From Heterobilharzia americana (taxonomy: Eukaryota; Platyhelminthes; Trematoda; Strigeidida; Schistosomatidae), in NCBI GenBank assembly GCA_944470555.2, contig OX104130.1, positions 51,493,491-51,557,490 on the forward strand: a stretch of 64,000 nucleotides of DNA. The letters run 5' to 3'. Under the pieces are notes generated by a model. The model made no database searches. It was given only the letters and a program-made list of their open reading frames with translations, and was not told where the DNA came from. A program made the position numbers and the translations under genes. Shown here piece by piece: positions 48,761 to 59,280 of this stretch. Within the stretch, counting starts at the first letter, position 1. Each line of letters starts with the position of its first letter.

Positions 48761-49319
48761 TAACCATGTTATTAAGAAGATAATAGACATTGAGAAGTGT
48801 AATGATGGAATCTAACAGTGATGGGGAAACACAGTTCTTAAACAACAGTTGATTTCGATAATCAAAATGATTGAGGATAAAAAAATACCGTGTTGTTTCT
48901 TTCGAGTTTAATTCTTGATTGTTGACAACATGCAATATTCGACGAAATGACTGTCATGTAGCACAACATACCAAACATTTTCTAATATGAACTAATAGTC
49001 AGGGATGAATATATAACCCTGTATTTGTGACCAGTTATTACTAACCTAGCTTGTGATAGATAAATTTGTGTACAAATGAAGTCAAAGTGATAAAATTGAA
49101 GTGATACATGACTTTCTATCAGTTCAGCAATCTGAAATTCATATGAAAGATGACGTCAGCAACTAGAATTCTTGGCCTCATAAAAGATTGTATCGAACCA
49201 AATTTTTATCAAATACTTAACTTTTAATCAGTAGGTTATAGGTTAAAATCTATTTCGATTGACCTTGAATCGAACAAACAGGTAGTAGAATTATGATTAA
49301 CGTAATTGACGGGTTTGAA
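48761..49319. other. Intron sequence, no recognised feature
   Basis: AT-rich sequence. Nothing is supported. Confidence 0.35.
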
Positions 49320-49560
49320 TATAAATATTATTCTCCATACACCTCAGTATGACACTCTTCAGCAGTGCACACCCATGACCCCACCAGGGGTCGAACCCAG
49401 GACCTTCAGGTTCTGTGGCCAGCACATTACTATTGAGTCACTGAGTCGGAATCCAATGGTCCATATTTCCAACTTCTATTTTCCAATGTTCCTCCAACTG
49501 ATGTCAGTCCATGATGAATACCAACTTGAAACATCTCTAAATCCCCACAAACCCCCAAAT
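49320..49560 (-). repeat. Family B hammerhead SINE, ribozyme 3' half lost
   Basis: On the - strand, the tRNA-like part (49450-49385) and the first ribozyme strand (GCACTGCTGAAGAG) are present, then the sequence diverges before GAAAC. The other edge shows the CCCACAAACCCCC-type terminal region at about 49535-49555. Confidence 0.55.
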
Positions 49561-49739
49561 TCAACCTCAGAAGGTGTTCATTTCATAGAGCGTAGCATGT
49601 TGGTTTTAAACTTGATACTTTTGCTGTTTAGCATCTCAATACTTTATAAGTACGATGGTGGTAGACCGCATAAATCCAGTAGTGTCATATGTGGCAATAT
49701 TGTGTAATATTCAACAGACATTGATGTCTTTGTTTTAGT

Positions 49740-50130
49740 TTGGAGGTTTGTGGGAGTCTATTGATTTCAGTGGAGATGTGCTACTGAAGCCTATGTTCCA
49801 CTAGGAACCCAAGGGACAAATAATAATAATTGATTTCAAGGTAGTATTCAGCATGGACTGATATCGGCTGGAGAACTATTGGAAACCTGTTAGCAATGGA
49901 CTCCTGTTTCGTCCTGGCTAGAGACTCCTCAGCAGTGCGCGCCCATGGCCCCACCAGGGATTGAACCTGAGGCTGTCCTCGGGTCACTAGTGACATGCTC
50001 CGAGGTGAGATTTCCTGAAATTCTGACGGGAAGTCATGATGTATGTAGCCAACTAAGTCGGATATAAGGACCAATACTAAACGGTGACATTGCATGAAGA
50101 TCGCGCTATATCGCAAATTTGCAGAAATGA
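49740..50130 (-). repeat. Family B hammerhead SINE, interrupted by a short RTE insertion
   Basis: The terminal region (GGAGGTTTGTGGGAGTCTATTG at 49740) and body are split by the RTE stub at 49770-49827. The ribozyme lies at about 49943-49889 (-): CTGAGGA at 49926-49932, GAAA at 49907-49910 and GTC at 49899-49901. The core and a good stem II (GTCT/GGAC) are intact, but stem III (ACAG/GAGT) is half broken. Confidence 0.6.
49770..49827 (+). mobile_element. RTE-type element, stub of about 58 bases
   Basis: It is the last bases of the RTE element (CCTATGTTCCACTAGGAACC, AAGGGACAAATAATAATA). It is flanked by ATTGATTTCAG (49759-49769) and ATTGATTTCAAG (from 49828), a target-site duplication. Confidence 0.65.
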
Positions 50131-50144
50131 TTAAATGTGGACCA

Positions 50145-50310
50145 TTAGATTCGGATCTGTTGGCACAATGGTATCGTACTCGCGAATAAACAGGAGAGCC
50201 TGGGTCCGATCCCTAGCGGCGTCATGGGTGCACGCTGCTCAAGGAGCAGCTGTCCATTATCCACAGGTTTTCAACAGTTGTCTAACTGATATCAGTCTGT
50301 TTTGAATACC
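50145..50310 (+). repeat. Family B-related partial copy
   Basis: It contains a tRNA-like part (GGCACAATGGTATCGTACTC, then GGGTCCGATCCC) and the GCTGTCC end of the ribozyme, while the CUGANGA to GAAA part is deleted. It lies head-to-head with 49740-50130. Confidence 0.5.
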
Positions 50311-51909
50311 ACCTTAAAATCTGTGTTTAAGTTTGCTATAAATTATAAATCATCAGAATCATCTTCATAGCTACTCTGTGAGATTTTAAAACAGTATCTA
50401 GGTAAACATTTGATCAATGCAAACTACAATAAAGTTGGCTTCTAGGATAAGGCATTGATCCACGTTTTTGTTGTGAAGCATTAATCCCTTAGTTCAGCGA
50501 CGCTTATAAAGAGAGGATCATCAGAGGCATGCAATCAAACTCTCCGTTCCACAGTGCACTTAAAGTAAGTTTTATCATGAATTAATCTCACTGAAAACAA
50601 ATATCACGATGAAATCCTATGCTATGACTGGTGATGCGACCTAACAGTCTCCGAGCGATACGAACCTAGCAGAAAAGAACCTAAAACACAAACAAATCGA
50701 CTCTGCCACAAATCAGAACCTCAATAACAACACCAACGACGCGCGAAGACAGGAAGAGAAGATAGACCGTTGACAGAGATCTTTTTACTGTCTCAACAAC
50801 AGTCAATAAAGTTGGCAGCGCTACTGAATATATACATCCCCAAATGACCTTGACAACACAATCCACATGTAGGTAAAAGTAGTTAACAACCATGAGAACT
50901 CAGCCTTGAAAGGAGGGAGAAAAAGCAATGGTTTCAAAACAGCTATCTAGGTTATTTTGCTGTCATGGGCAAAAAGCAGGCAAAGCTATGCAAAATTAAG
51001 GGGTATATAGCATCTTACTTTAGCGCATCACAAGTACCTAAGAATTTCTCCCGAGTAAAACCCTCAGTGATTGAAGTGAAATCAAGTTTCGGTCGGTAGC
51101 TGGGTTTCGGAGACCAACTGGAAGAGTCGTATGTTGGTAACATGGACGTTGATGTTTCGAACTTCTTAACTACCTAAGCTTTCTTTTAAGCTTAGGTAAT
51201 CATTTCCTAGAATTTGAAGTGGTCTACCGAATCCAGTTTATCTTATGTTGTTTAAACACTAGTTAGAGATTTTGAAAAAGGAGAAAAGGTATTACGTAAA
51301 ACACAGTGAAATATAATTGATCCAATAACTATTCTGGCTACAAAACAATAGCATTTACCAAGATCCAACAAAATAGGGACGTTTAAAAAATTAATTTTTT
51401 TCAACTGTTATGTTCAGTAAAACGTGTATTTACTAATCAGGAAATAAGCAAATCTAATTGTACGCAGAAATGCCAATTAGTTGCATTTTTGATAGATGAA
51501 AAAAAAGCGAATTTCGGTGAAACTGAGAAGCCGCTTATCTCATCTCAATGGGGCAGAATTCAAGAACACCATCCACTTGTAAAGCGAACTATTACAGATT
51601 AATTTTTTTAAACAAAACAAATTGCAAATATTCATATTGTAGTGAAATAACCCGCTGTGTCTTGTATACCTTTTTCTTAATTCATCATATGATGCATAAC
51701 TAATCCCTTTGCGAAAAGAATTAGCGGTAAATTGCTTACAGAAAACACTCTCAACCAATTCCTTTACAGAAGACAACCATCTTTGTGCGCGAACGCAATT
51801 AGTTTTTACAAACACCATTTTACATCGTTTCTATATACATGTTAGTTTACAATTGATTCATACTGTAGGGCGATGATGATTGAAGCTGAGAAAACTCGGA
51901 TTATCTATA
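50311..51909. other. Intron sequence with one hairpin
   Basis: 51166-51191 is a perfect 10-bp hairpin (ACCTAAGCTT, six-base loop, AAGCTTAGGT). The GC-richer 50580-50900 may be an old repeat. No coding signal is supported. Confidence 0.35.
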
Positions 51910-52098
51910 TAATGTTAATGATGGATCGTGGCTAGCAGCGGAATCCAGGGTGTGAATTTCGTTCTATTTGGGGCTCATCAGCTGGATGTACCTGCTTCCC
52001 AGCGAGTGATGTTATTCCCACCGGGATTCGAACTCGGGAGCGATCGCTTTAAATGCCAGGGCGTTATCCACTACACCACCGAGCCACGATAGCCACTT
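51910..52098 (-). repeat. Family A hammerhead SINE, triplet mutated
   Basis: On the - strand, the head (A box GTGGATAACG near 52065, B box GAGTTCGAATCCC near 52030) is well kept and the CTGATGA and GAAA core is intact. The cleavage triplet position reads ACC rather than GUC (U16.1 to C), so cleavage should fail. Confidence 0.75.
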
Positions 52099-52126
52099 CT
52101 TGTGCGACGGGTATAGTTTTTGGTAT

Positions 52127-52498
52127 AATTGTTTTTATATGATACCGTCGTTGATTGGACCGAATTGATCGATCTCTATTGGCATATGGGTTCCTGTGCG
52201 GATGCCTCAATATTGCCAGTGTTCTAACTATGTTAATGATGGATCGTGGCTAGCAGTGGAATCCAGGATGCACATTTCGTCCTATTTGGCACTCGTCAGC
52301 TGGATGTACCTGCTTCCCAGTGAGTGATGTTTTCCCCAAATAGGACGAAATGTGCATCCTGGATTCCACTGCTAGCCACGATCCATCATTAACATAATAA
52401 GAATGCTGGCAATATCGAGGCATCCGCACAGGAGCCTATATGCCAATAGAGATCGATCAATTCGGTCCAATCAACGACGGTATGATATAAAAACAATT
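52127..52498. repeat. Large inverted repeat made of two family A copies
   Basis: Two arms of 163 bases each (52127-52289 and 52336-52498) are reverse complements with only about eight differences. They are separated by a 46-base spacer. Each arm is the tail plus half of the ribozyme of a family A unit, and each extends equally into non-family flank (TTGTTTTTATAT). The left unit (-) is complete through the ribozyme. Confidence 0.85.
52255..52318 (-). ncRNA. Hammerhead ribozyme with intact core, AUC triplet
   Basis: On the - strand, CTGACGA corresponds to 52293-52299 and GAAA to 52275-52278. The triplet is ATC, which fits the NUH rule. Stem I pairs CCAG with CTGG and its outer parts match. Stem III is ATGT/GCAT. 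The core is complete. Transcription from the - strand would be needed. The inverted neighbouring arm would compete for pairing. Confidence 0.65.
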
Positions 52499-53460
52499 CT
52501 ACTATTATCTATATAATGTTTAAATAACCGAGACTTTATTTAGTTCATACTAATGTGACAGCTTCAAGTACTGTTACCAGTGACTATTTATGCATTCACT
52601 ACTGACCTTTTTCAACCTGGCATACGAATCTTCATGAATGTTGAATGTTCACCTACTTACTAGTTTGAAAACGTTTTTAGATGGAAAGAAGTTTCCATGT
52701 GATGAAACATGTTCAAGCACAGTGAAATTATCTCGAACCCACTTATTTTCATCAGTTAAATCGATCACTTTTTAAAAGCTTCATTTAACTATGATCATCC
52801 TCACATTGCATAGGAGACTACTGACTCTACTAACCAGTAACTTCTTCAACAGTCGAGTTGAAAACAATGTTTGTGTTGAAAAGCAATCTATTATGTCAAC
52901 ACCTCAAGGATTTCCTTATTTTCGTGATACTTTCTTCAGCTCTTTATTTCTACCTTACTTCTTGCTGTTCTCTTTTTAACGTTTATGGAAGGACCTACAA
53001 CTAATAACAGTTCTTCGTGTTCAACGAAAACAGATTACTATTGTATTGGCTTCAATAAAACTAGGCATATTCTTTGACACTACTTTCTTCAACTGACATC
53101 ATTGTCTCATTATTGCAAGATTCTCTGAATGTTTCGCTGTGTAGGTAACAACTTATGTAACAGAAATAACGGCATGTTGTCATGAAATAGTCAGTTCCTT
53201 TTATTAACGTTGACAAGACGATAAAGAAATGTAATGTAACTGAAACCTGTGACGTATTCGAAAACTCTGATCATATATGTACTTGCCATATACATTAGTT
53301 TGAAGTTAAGCAAACAGACCAAAATAAAAACAGTAAATCACCGATGAAAATACAAATATAATGTGAAAATTACACTTGATCCTGAAGCTAAGTTATCGGA
53401 TGAAGTTGTTTTTTAACATATAAAAGAAGTCTTAATTTCCTTTATGTCAAAGCCTTGATA
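52499..53460. other. Intron sequence, no recognised feature
   Basis: AT-rich sequence. Nothing is supported. Confidence 0.35.
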
Positions 53461-54900
53461 AACTGATGTATATGCTTCCAAAACAAGATATTCAGCAAAG
53501 AGGACTCTTTTCAAGGAATTTATTCTCAAGCTGTACATTCGTCTATATGTGATATTTAAAGACTGTAATCCATGAGAAAGATTTAATTTAAATAATTGGG
53601 GATTGAAATAATGATAATGGTGGTTGTAATTATAATGTTGCTAGTTGATGACGTAAAGGTCGAATGATAACAAAAAGGGTTACATAAGGTTTTATATATG
53701 ATGCACATAGATTAAATAGGTGTGACACTCAAAGGATTAGGTAATATGAATGAGACAAGTTAATTGGAATAAATTGAAAATGTTTTGTTAAAAGTTGCAA
53801 TTATTAGGAAGATCACATAACATAACGCCGGAAACAATTAAATATAAAAATTAAGTGATAATGACGATATAAGAGTACAAAGATTAATCTGACAAAAAAG
53901 GGGAGAGAAGTGAAAGAACGAAAAAGGAACAAAGCACACCAAGATTAAAATAGAGGCCAAGATAGAGACAAAGACTGTACATACTTCTTTTGCAAATGAA
54001 GGTCAGGCTTCAGTTCATGGATGAACACAATTGGGAAACGCCGGTATGTGTGACATCGTTATTCTAATACTGTAAGGTTTAACATAAGTATGTAAGCTTG
54101 GATACCCTCGAGTGGAACCAAGATGGAAAGCGACGAGTTGGGCGTCCGAAGCGAGGGTGAGATGAAGGAGATCGTGCAAGGAAGAAATGCGAGGTTGTGG
54201 CAGTCGTGGAGTCAGGTTCGAAAGGTAGCAGAGAACAGAGTGCGCTAAAGACGTGCTATTGAAGCCCTATGTTCCACTAGGAACCCAAGGGACAAATAAT
54301 AGTAATAATAATTCAGTTCATGGATAGCTAAGGCCTCTGCTGTGTTTAGAAGCTGAACATAGAGGAAACGTGAGGTGTTTGAGCGAATTTGATGGACAAC
54401 CTTAAAATCATTGTTTGAATCGGCTGAATAGTTGGAATCGATTAAATGTTCAAGGATAGAACTTCTGATGCATTTCCTTTCACCCTTATAAGACCAGGCA
54501 GGAATATGTTCTCATATACATGTTGACAGCAATCTCTAACTTCGTTGAAAAGAGTCCTCTTCGCTGAATATCTTGTTTTTGATGTCACAATGGGAATTAT
54601 GAACGTATATGCTTCAAACACATTTTGTGGTCGAAGTGATTCTTTTTGGTATAGACGACGTTGAATATCTACTTCTGGGGTTGGTTGTGTTTATTTGGTT
54701 GAATTTATTGTTGTTACCATTTTTGTATGCTCTCTGTTACCTACTTTATTTGAACATATTTATGAGCCTTCTTTATATATGTTACCACACGTACATCTAA
54801 AGTGGGAAACGCCGGTATGTGTGACATCGTTGTTCGAATACTGTAAGGTTTACAGAAGTATGTAAGCTTGGTTTGCTTTATTACCATGAACCCTGTTGCG
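53461..54900 (-). mobile_element. Penelope-like element remains, rearranged
   Basis: On the - strand, 54900-54320 holds a Penelope C-terminus in broken frames: FRCTCGNIYKEG near 54780, EHIPAWSYKGERKC near 54500, and DFKVVHQIRSN to LLNTAEALAI near 54330. A segment at 54034-54102 repeats 54805-54871 (GGGAAACGCCGGTATGTGTG), and TTCAGTTCATGGAT occurs at 54008 and 54311. At 53473-53516 an inverted copy of 54541-54583 is present. The whole is a nested or rearranged cluster. Confidence 0.55.
54103..54310 (+). mobile_element. RTE-type element, 5'-truncated, within Penelope-like remains
   Basis: About 205 bases of the RTE 3' end (from ACCCTCGAGTGGAACC to a TAATAGTAATAATAAT tail). The C-terminal frame is still recognisable but broken. 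Confidence 0.7.
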
Positions 54901-55599
54901 CACTATACTCCATAGATGATTGGTTTAAATTTTAGTCTTGTGGTTATATGTTGAGGATCACTTCTGTAAGACAACGTGAGATATATTTCTTTTTAAGGAT
55001 GATTGGTCCATCCTTCTTAACATTTCCGTGACAATTAGTAAACTTCGACGGATAACTATTATCGTGGAAAAGCTTTTTCAATTTTTTCTTTAAAGTACAA
55101 ATACTGGTTTAGGTACTGCTGTCTAAAGGAAATCAGCACACTAACAAGTATTTAGACTTCAGTTTATCACACCCTTTACCAGTTGAATTGAGTTCAGCGA
55201 AGTGTTTCAAGAATAGAGCTATAAAACTCATTGGTTAACTAAAAGGCCTAAACAATGAACTAAGTTAAATAAAGGAGACACTACTGATCAACAGTTGTTC
55301 TGTGGAGTTCATCAAGACATCAGTAAGAACATATAGGAAAACAAGTAGTATTATCACGAGCAGTAACTAAAAGATATATGGAAAGGAGTTCCCTGTAAAA
55401 TAAGAGCATCACCTACTTTACGCAGAATTGAAATTGAGACAGTATTTTATCCTGAAAACTAATTTTTCCGCCTTAATGATACTATTGACCCAATTAAGTA
55501 AAATAATTTGACCCATCAAATTACCATGCAATGACTGGAATGAAACATATAGCTAAAACCAGTTGTTTAGGGTTAGTTAAACCATCAAGGCATAGGAAT
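54901..55599. other. Intron sequence, no recognised feature
   Basis: AT-rich sequence. Nothing is supported. Confidence 0.35.
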
Positions 55600-56760
55600 T
55601 TAGCCAAATTTGGAACGGCAAATAAACCCCACCAAATCAATAATCTTTTTTGTTAAATCATCTTTTGGAATGCATACATTGACAATTAATCATACCATAC
55701 GGTTGGATAAAGCAACTATACTCAATTCAAATATTTTCAAGTGGGAATTGAGGTGGGTTACACTATCTCTGTTCATCGAATCAACTTGCAACAGGTCTGA
55801 TTTACCACACTGTGGACATTTGGAAAATTCTAGTACCATTAAGAAAAGGATTAGAAGCTGTTGAATGATAAAAAAGAATTCAACAGCGGTGAAAACTGTA
55901 ATTTACCTTCATGAAAACTTTGAAAGAGGTCAGTGGATCTCAGCAGATGCTTCTAAACTAATGACTGCACTTGAACACATCCTTGTAGGCTTTACTCAAA
56001 CTGAGTACTGGAAGCAACTCAGATGTAGACTGACAAACAATTTACGCAATAAATGTGAGCCCAAAATGTTAGAGACGGAAGTGGCGATAAGAAATAGTAG
56101 ACAGTTATTTAGGCTAATCTAGGAAGTTGGGGTAAAAAGAGCCAATGTCTAGTGTGAGCATAGCAATGAAGGATCGATCTGCGATCCACTTGTAGAATAG
56201 ACGACTGCAACGATGTACACAAAACTCAGAGGAACAGCTTAACTAGCCTCCAGCTACTATTTCGTTGCTCATTATCCAGTCGATTTGTGAATGAAACATT
56301 GGGGGTAGGGTTTCTAACTTTTGCGGAAGCTGAGATGGCTCCAAATAACCTGAAATAACCAAGGGCAGTGGCAGCAGATGGGTAATACGGAACGTGTTTG
56401 AGACTGTAGTCGATAATTATTAACCACGTTAACTGTAGCGTTAGCTGGTGTATGGGAATCAGATATGATCTCCTCCGACTGGGTTCTACAGTTATAAGAC
56501 GTTTATGCGAACCTGGGGAATAACGAACCTGAGGAAAGTAGGCAGGCTCTGGACCTGGTTATGAGTTTGTCGATCAGATATCCACCTGTCGCCAAGTTCT
56601 GGAACACAGGCACACTTACTGATGCCTGATACTAGCTGTATTTCTCAACCTGGAGGAGACATTCATCTTTGTCTATTGGAAGGTGTCATGGCAGTGTCTC
56701 ATTGAAAGAGCTTCCGGTTAAGTTCATCACTTTACGAAAAACTTTGTACTCTGTTAGTCT
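55600..56760 (+). mobile_element. Non-LTR retrotransposon remains (same family as 22030-23640)
   Basis: Frames 55610-55864 and 55865-56122 read through the linker ahead of the reverse transcriptase (CRLTNNLRNKCEPKMLETEV, AIRNSRQLFRLI), a pattern of the EN-RT linker in this group. After a stop, WESDMISSDW-like and GLNNEPEESRQ-like pieces follow in other frames to about 56600. All frames are broken. Confidence 0.55.
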
Positions 56761-57710
56761 TGTGATATCAGGTGAGTTTGTATACTTTGAGTGTCCACTC
56801 CATTGTTGTTTACTATGAGGTCAAAGCAACTTAAGAGGCATGTGATATCAGTGCATGAAATCTTGGACTGTTGATCTGATCCGTCTGGGGGGACGTAGGC
56901 TTTCCTGTTGGGATCCACGTAACGACTGAAATCAGTGGTTAGACTTGATTTGACTTCTGGTATATCACTGTAGCACAGATGCATCCATATATTATCTTCA
57001 CCTTCCTCGTCATTTGCATTTTGTTATTGTTTTATCGCTTTTTTATGCCTCTCTACAACCTTTTATTACACTCTCTCCCCCTGCCTTAGATCCTGATGAG
57101 CTGATTTGAGGGTGTATCAACTTGGATTGTTGCGTAGTAGTTTCACGTTTCACCAGTAGGTTGTCTATTTTTCGGAATTGATTGCTACCAGGGCATTTCT
57201 TTTCGTCTCTACCAATTAGACTACTGATTATTCACGGTTTCGAATCTATTTGTAAACATCACATCAGTATGTCAATGAACGTTGTTTGACTACAGCGTTA
57301 GACAAGGAATACTGACTTGTTGGGGATAGTTTATATAACAGAAAAGTTTTAAATCTTTCGAGCCTGTCAGCCTGCCACATAACAGACTGGAAATTCAGCG
57401 GCTTTCAACCTCAGTAACAAGCAGAAATCTGTCTTTAGAATATAACAAATAAAGTAGTGAAGGCCATTGGTTCCCACTTTACTTTTAAGAGCTTGTTCTA
57501 AATCCCTATAGTTTTCAACAGATGATATTATCTGTTTACAAACGATAAAAATGCTCTGTTTAATGACCGTGGATACACTGGTTAGGCTCCTTATTCATGC
57601 TGTAAAGTGAAGAGGTTATTACCATATTATTTTTTAGAATTTTACAGTCAGTCATATCTATTTCTCCTGACATCTTATCCTTCTTACTTTCCAAATTTGT
57701 TTTTCTAAAG
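56761..57710. other. Intron sequence, no recognised feature
   Basis: The - frame 56754-56984 has no family resemblance. The stretch ends with the acceptor TTTTTCTAAAG at 57710. Confidence 0.35.
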
Positions 57711-57864
57711 CATTCCTGGGATCTATGCTGAACACTGCTGCACCACGTGATGGGTATACAATGTACAATGAAGCTATTGCATCAGTCTACTCATATCCTT
57801 GGTTTCATTTTATTTATGCTTTAGCCACTTTATATCTAATGACTCAGTTGACTAACTGGTATAA
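57711..57864 (+). CDS. SERINC exon: hydrophobic segment and LTNWY motif
   Basis: Acceptor TTTTTCTAAAG, donor GTAAGT at 57865. Starting in phase 1 it reads FLGSMLNTAAPRDGYTMYNE, then SYPWFHFIYALATLYLMTQL and TNWY. This matches the conserved SERINC pattern in which a YSY.FFHF start is followed by a hydrophobic segment and then MTLTNWY. WFHFIYALATLYLMTQL is a membrane segment. The exon ends in phase 2 (AA), which is completed by T of the next exon to asparagine. SERINC proteins act in the secretory pathway and plasma membrane. This exon is the strongest evidence for the gene. Confidence 0.85.
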
Positions 57865-58499
57865 GTAAGTTTATGTTTCTAATCAGTATTTCGTTGTTTT
57901 AATTCAATAATCAGTATTGTTTTGTAACCAACTGGCTAACATGACCTACATAAATGTAACCTAGTGGATTCAAATCTTGTAAATTAATATCTATTCCAAT
58001 TATAACACTTAAATTATGGACAGCCAACAATGGAAGTGTCATACATTTATTTCCCTTGACAAATTTGAACAATGCAATCACAAAGACATTTACAGAATAA
58101 AATGAGCTGATTTTGTTCCCCCGTCTTTCCTCAGCTGCAAACAGCCTACAATTGAGATGAAGTAATAATAGTAGTAAGAATGACATGACATACTTCAAAT
58201 ATGTAGAAATAAGTGAAGATTCGAAATCCAGGGTTATCAATAAGGTAATGAGTGAGTTGAGAAAATACAGTTTCAATAATTACAAATCTTGGTCAAAATC
58301 AGCGGCAATTTATGTCTTATGAGATAGTTCTGGAGCTGTGGGAAGAACAGGACCACAAACAGAGAGAAGTGTAAACTAAGGGGTTGGTAAAAAGCTGGTA
58401 GGTTGCGCAATCGTATGAAGACTAGTTCCGTGCAGACTTTGTTCAAAAGGGGGAGACAACACACTTCTGTACAACAACTTCACAGAGAAACGAAAAAAA
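57865..58499 (+). other. Intron sequence, no recognised feature
   Basis: The - frame 57911-58276 has a hydrophobic part but no family resemblance. Nothing is supported. Confidence 0.35.
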
Positions 58500-59280
58500 T
58501 TACTTGATGTCTATCCCAAAGAAGAACGGCTACTCGCAACACTTTATCAGAAGATACCTATCCCGTACATCATCAATTACAGAGTCATCGACAGAAATCA
58601 ACGAATGCATCGTCCTAGCATACATAAAGAATATATCAGGAATCACGACAAGATTGCTGAGACCACTTGGAATTGGTGTGCCTCATAAACCAACAAATTC
58701 CTTCCAAACCCTATTATGCAGACCAAAGGAGGCAACAACCAAAGAAGACAAACCGAATATCATTTATAAAATCAACTGCAATAATTGTGGTCGATGCTAC
58801 ATTGAACAAAGTGGTCGCCCTCTTCGCCTTCGTCTACGTGAACACCAATTGCCTATTAAAGTCACATATGACGTTTCATCACTCATCTTAATGCACATGG
58901 ATAATTATGGACATGAATTCAATGTTGACAATGTAGAAATCTTGCACAAAGAGAAGAAACACAACGATTATCAGAGAACTCTTAGAGACTTAGCATTCAG
59001 GGCAGTCAGTAATTAATAGATGCATAGACCCAATGAGAAAAATGATAAACAACAGTAAGGTCAGATGTCAAGCAGAGAAACAACCAACAGGAAAACCTAT
59101 ACAATCAAAGGAGACAACAAATCATAAACCAGTTCGTCAGGGAAAGCTACTAAACCACTCATGGAGAAATATTGACAGCTTACTTCACACTGAAGTTAAT
59201 TCTGAAGATGTCATCTGGAAAGGCCATGAAAGCTCCATGATTAAACAACCCAGCTCAGAGTACACAGTACAACCGAGACT
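58500..59280 (+). mobile_element. Penelope-like element, GIY-YIG endonuclease region, longest intact frame
   Basis: An open frame of 170 codons (58504-59016) encodes the end of a Penelope-like protein. The order is a serine-rich start, the LAYIKNISGITTRLLRPLGI segment linking RT and endonuclease, then YKINCNNCGRCYIEQSGRPL with the cysteine pair and a YIG-like YIE, then RLRLREH. The end is EKKHNDYQRTLRDLAFRAV. The third position of YIG is E, and the copy is truncated at its 5' end. The region to 59280 is its 3' flank. It lies sense in the last SERINC intron. Confidence 0.75.
59268..59280 (+). repeat. Left target-site duplication of RTE copy 2
   Basis: TACAACCGAGACT directly precedes the ATT tail. 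The right copy is TACAACCAAGACT at 62779-62791, with one mismatch. Confidence 0.8.
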
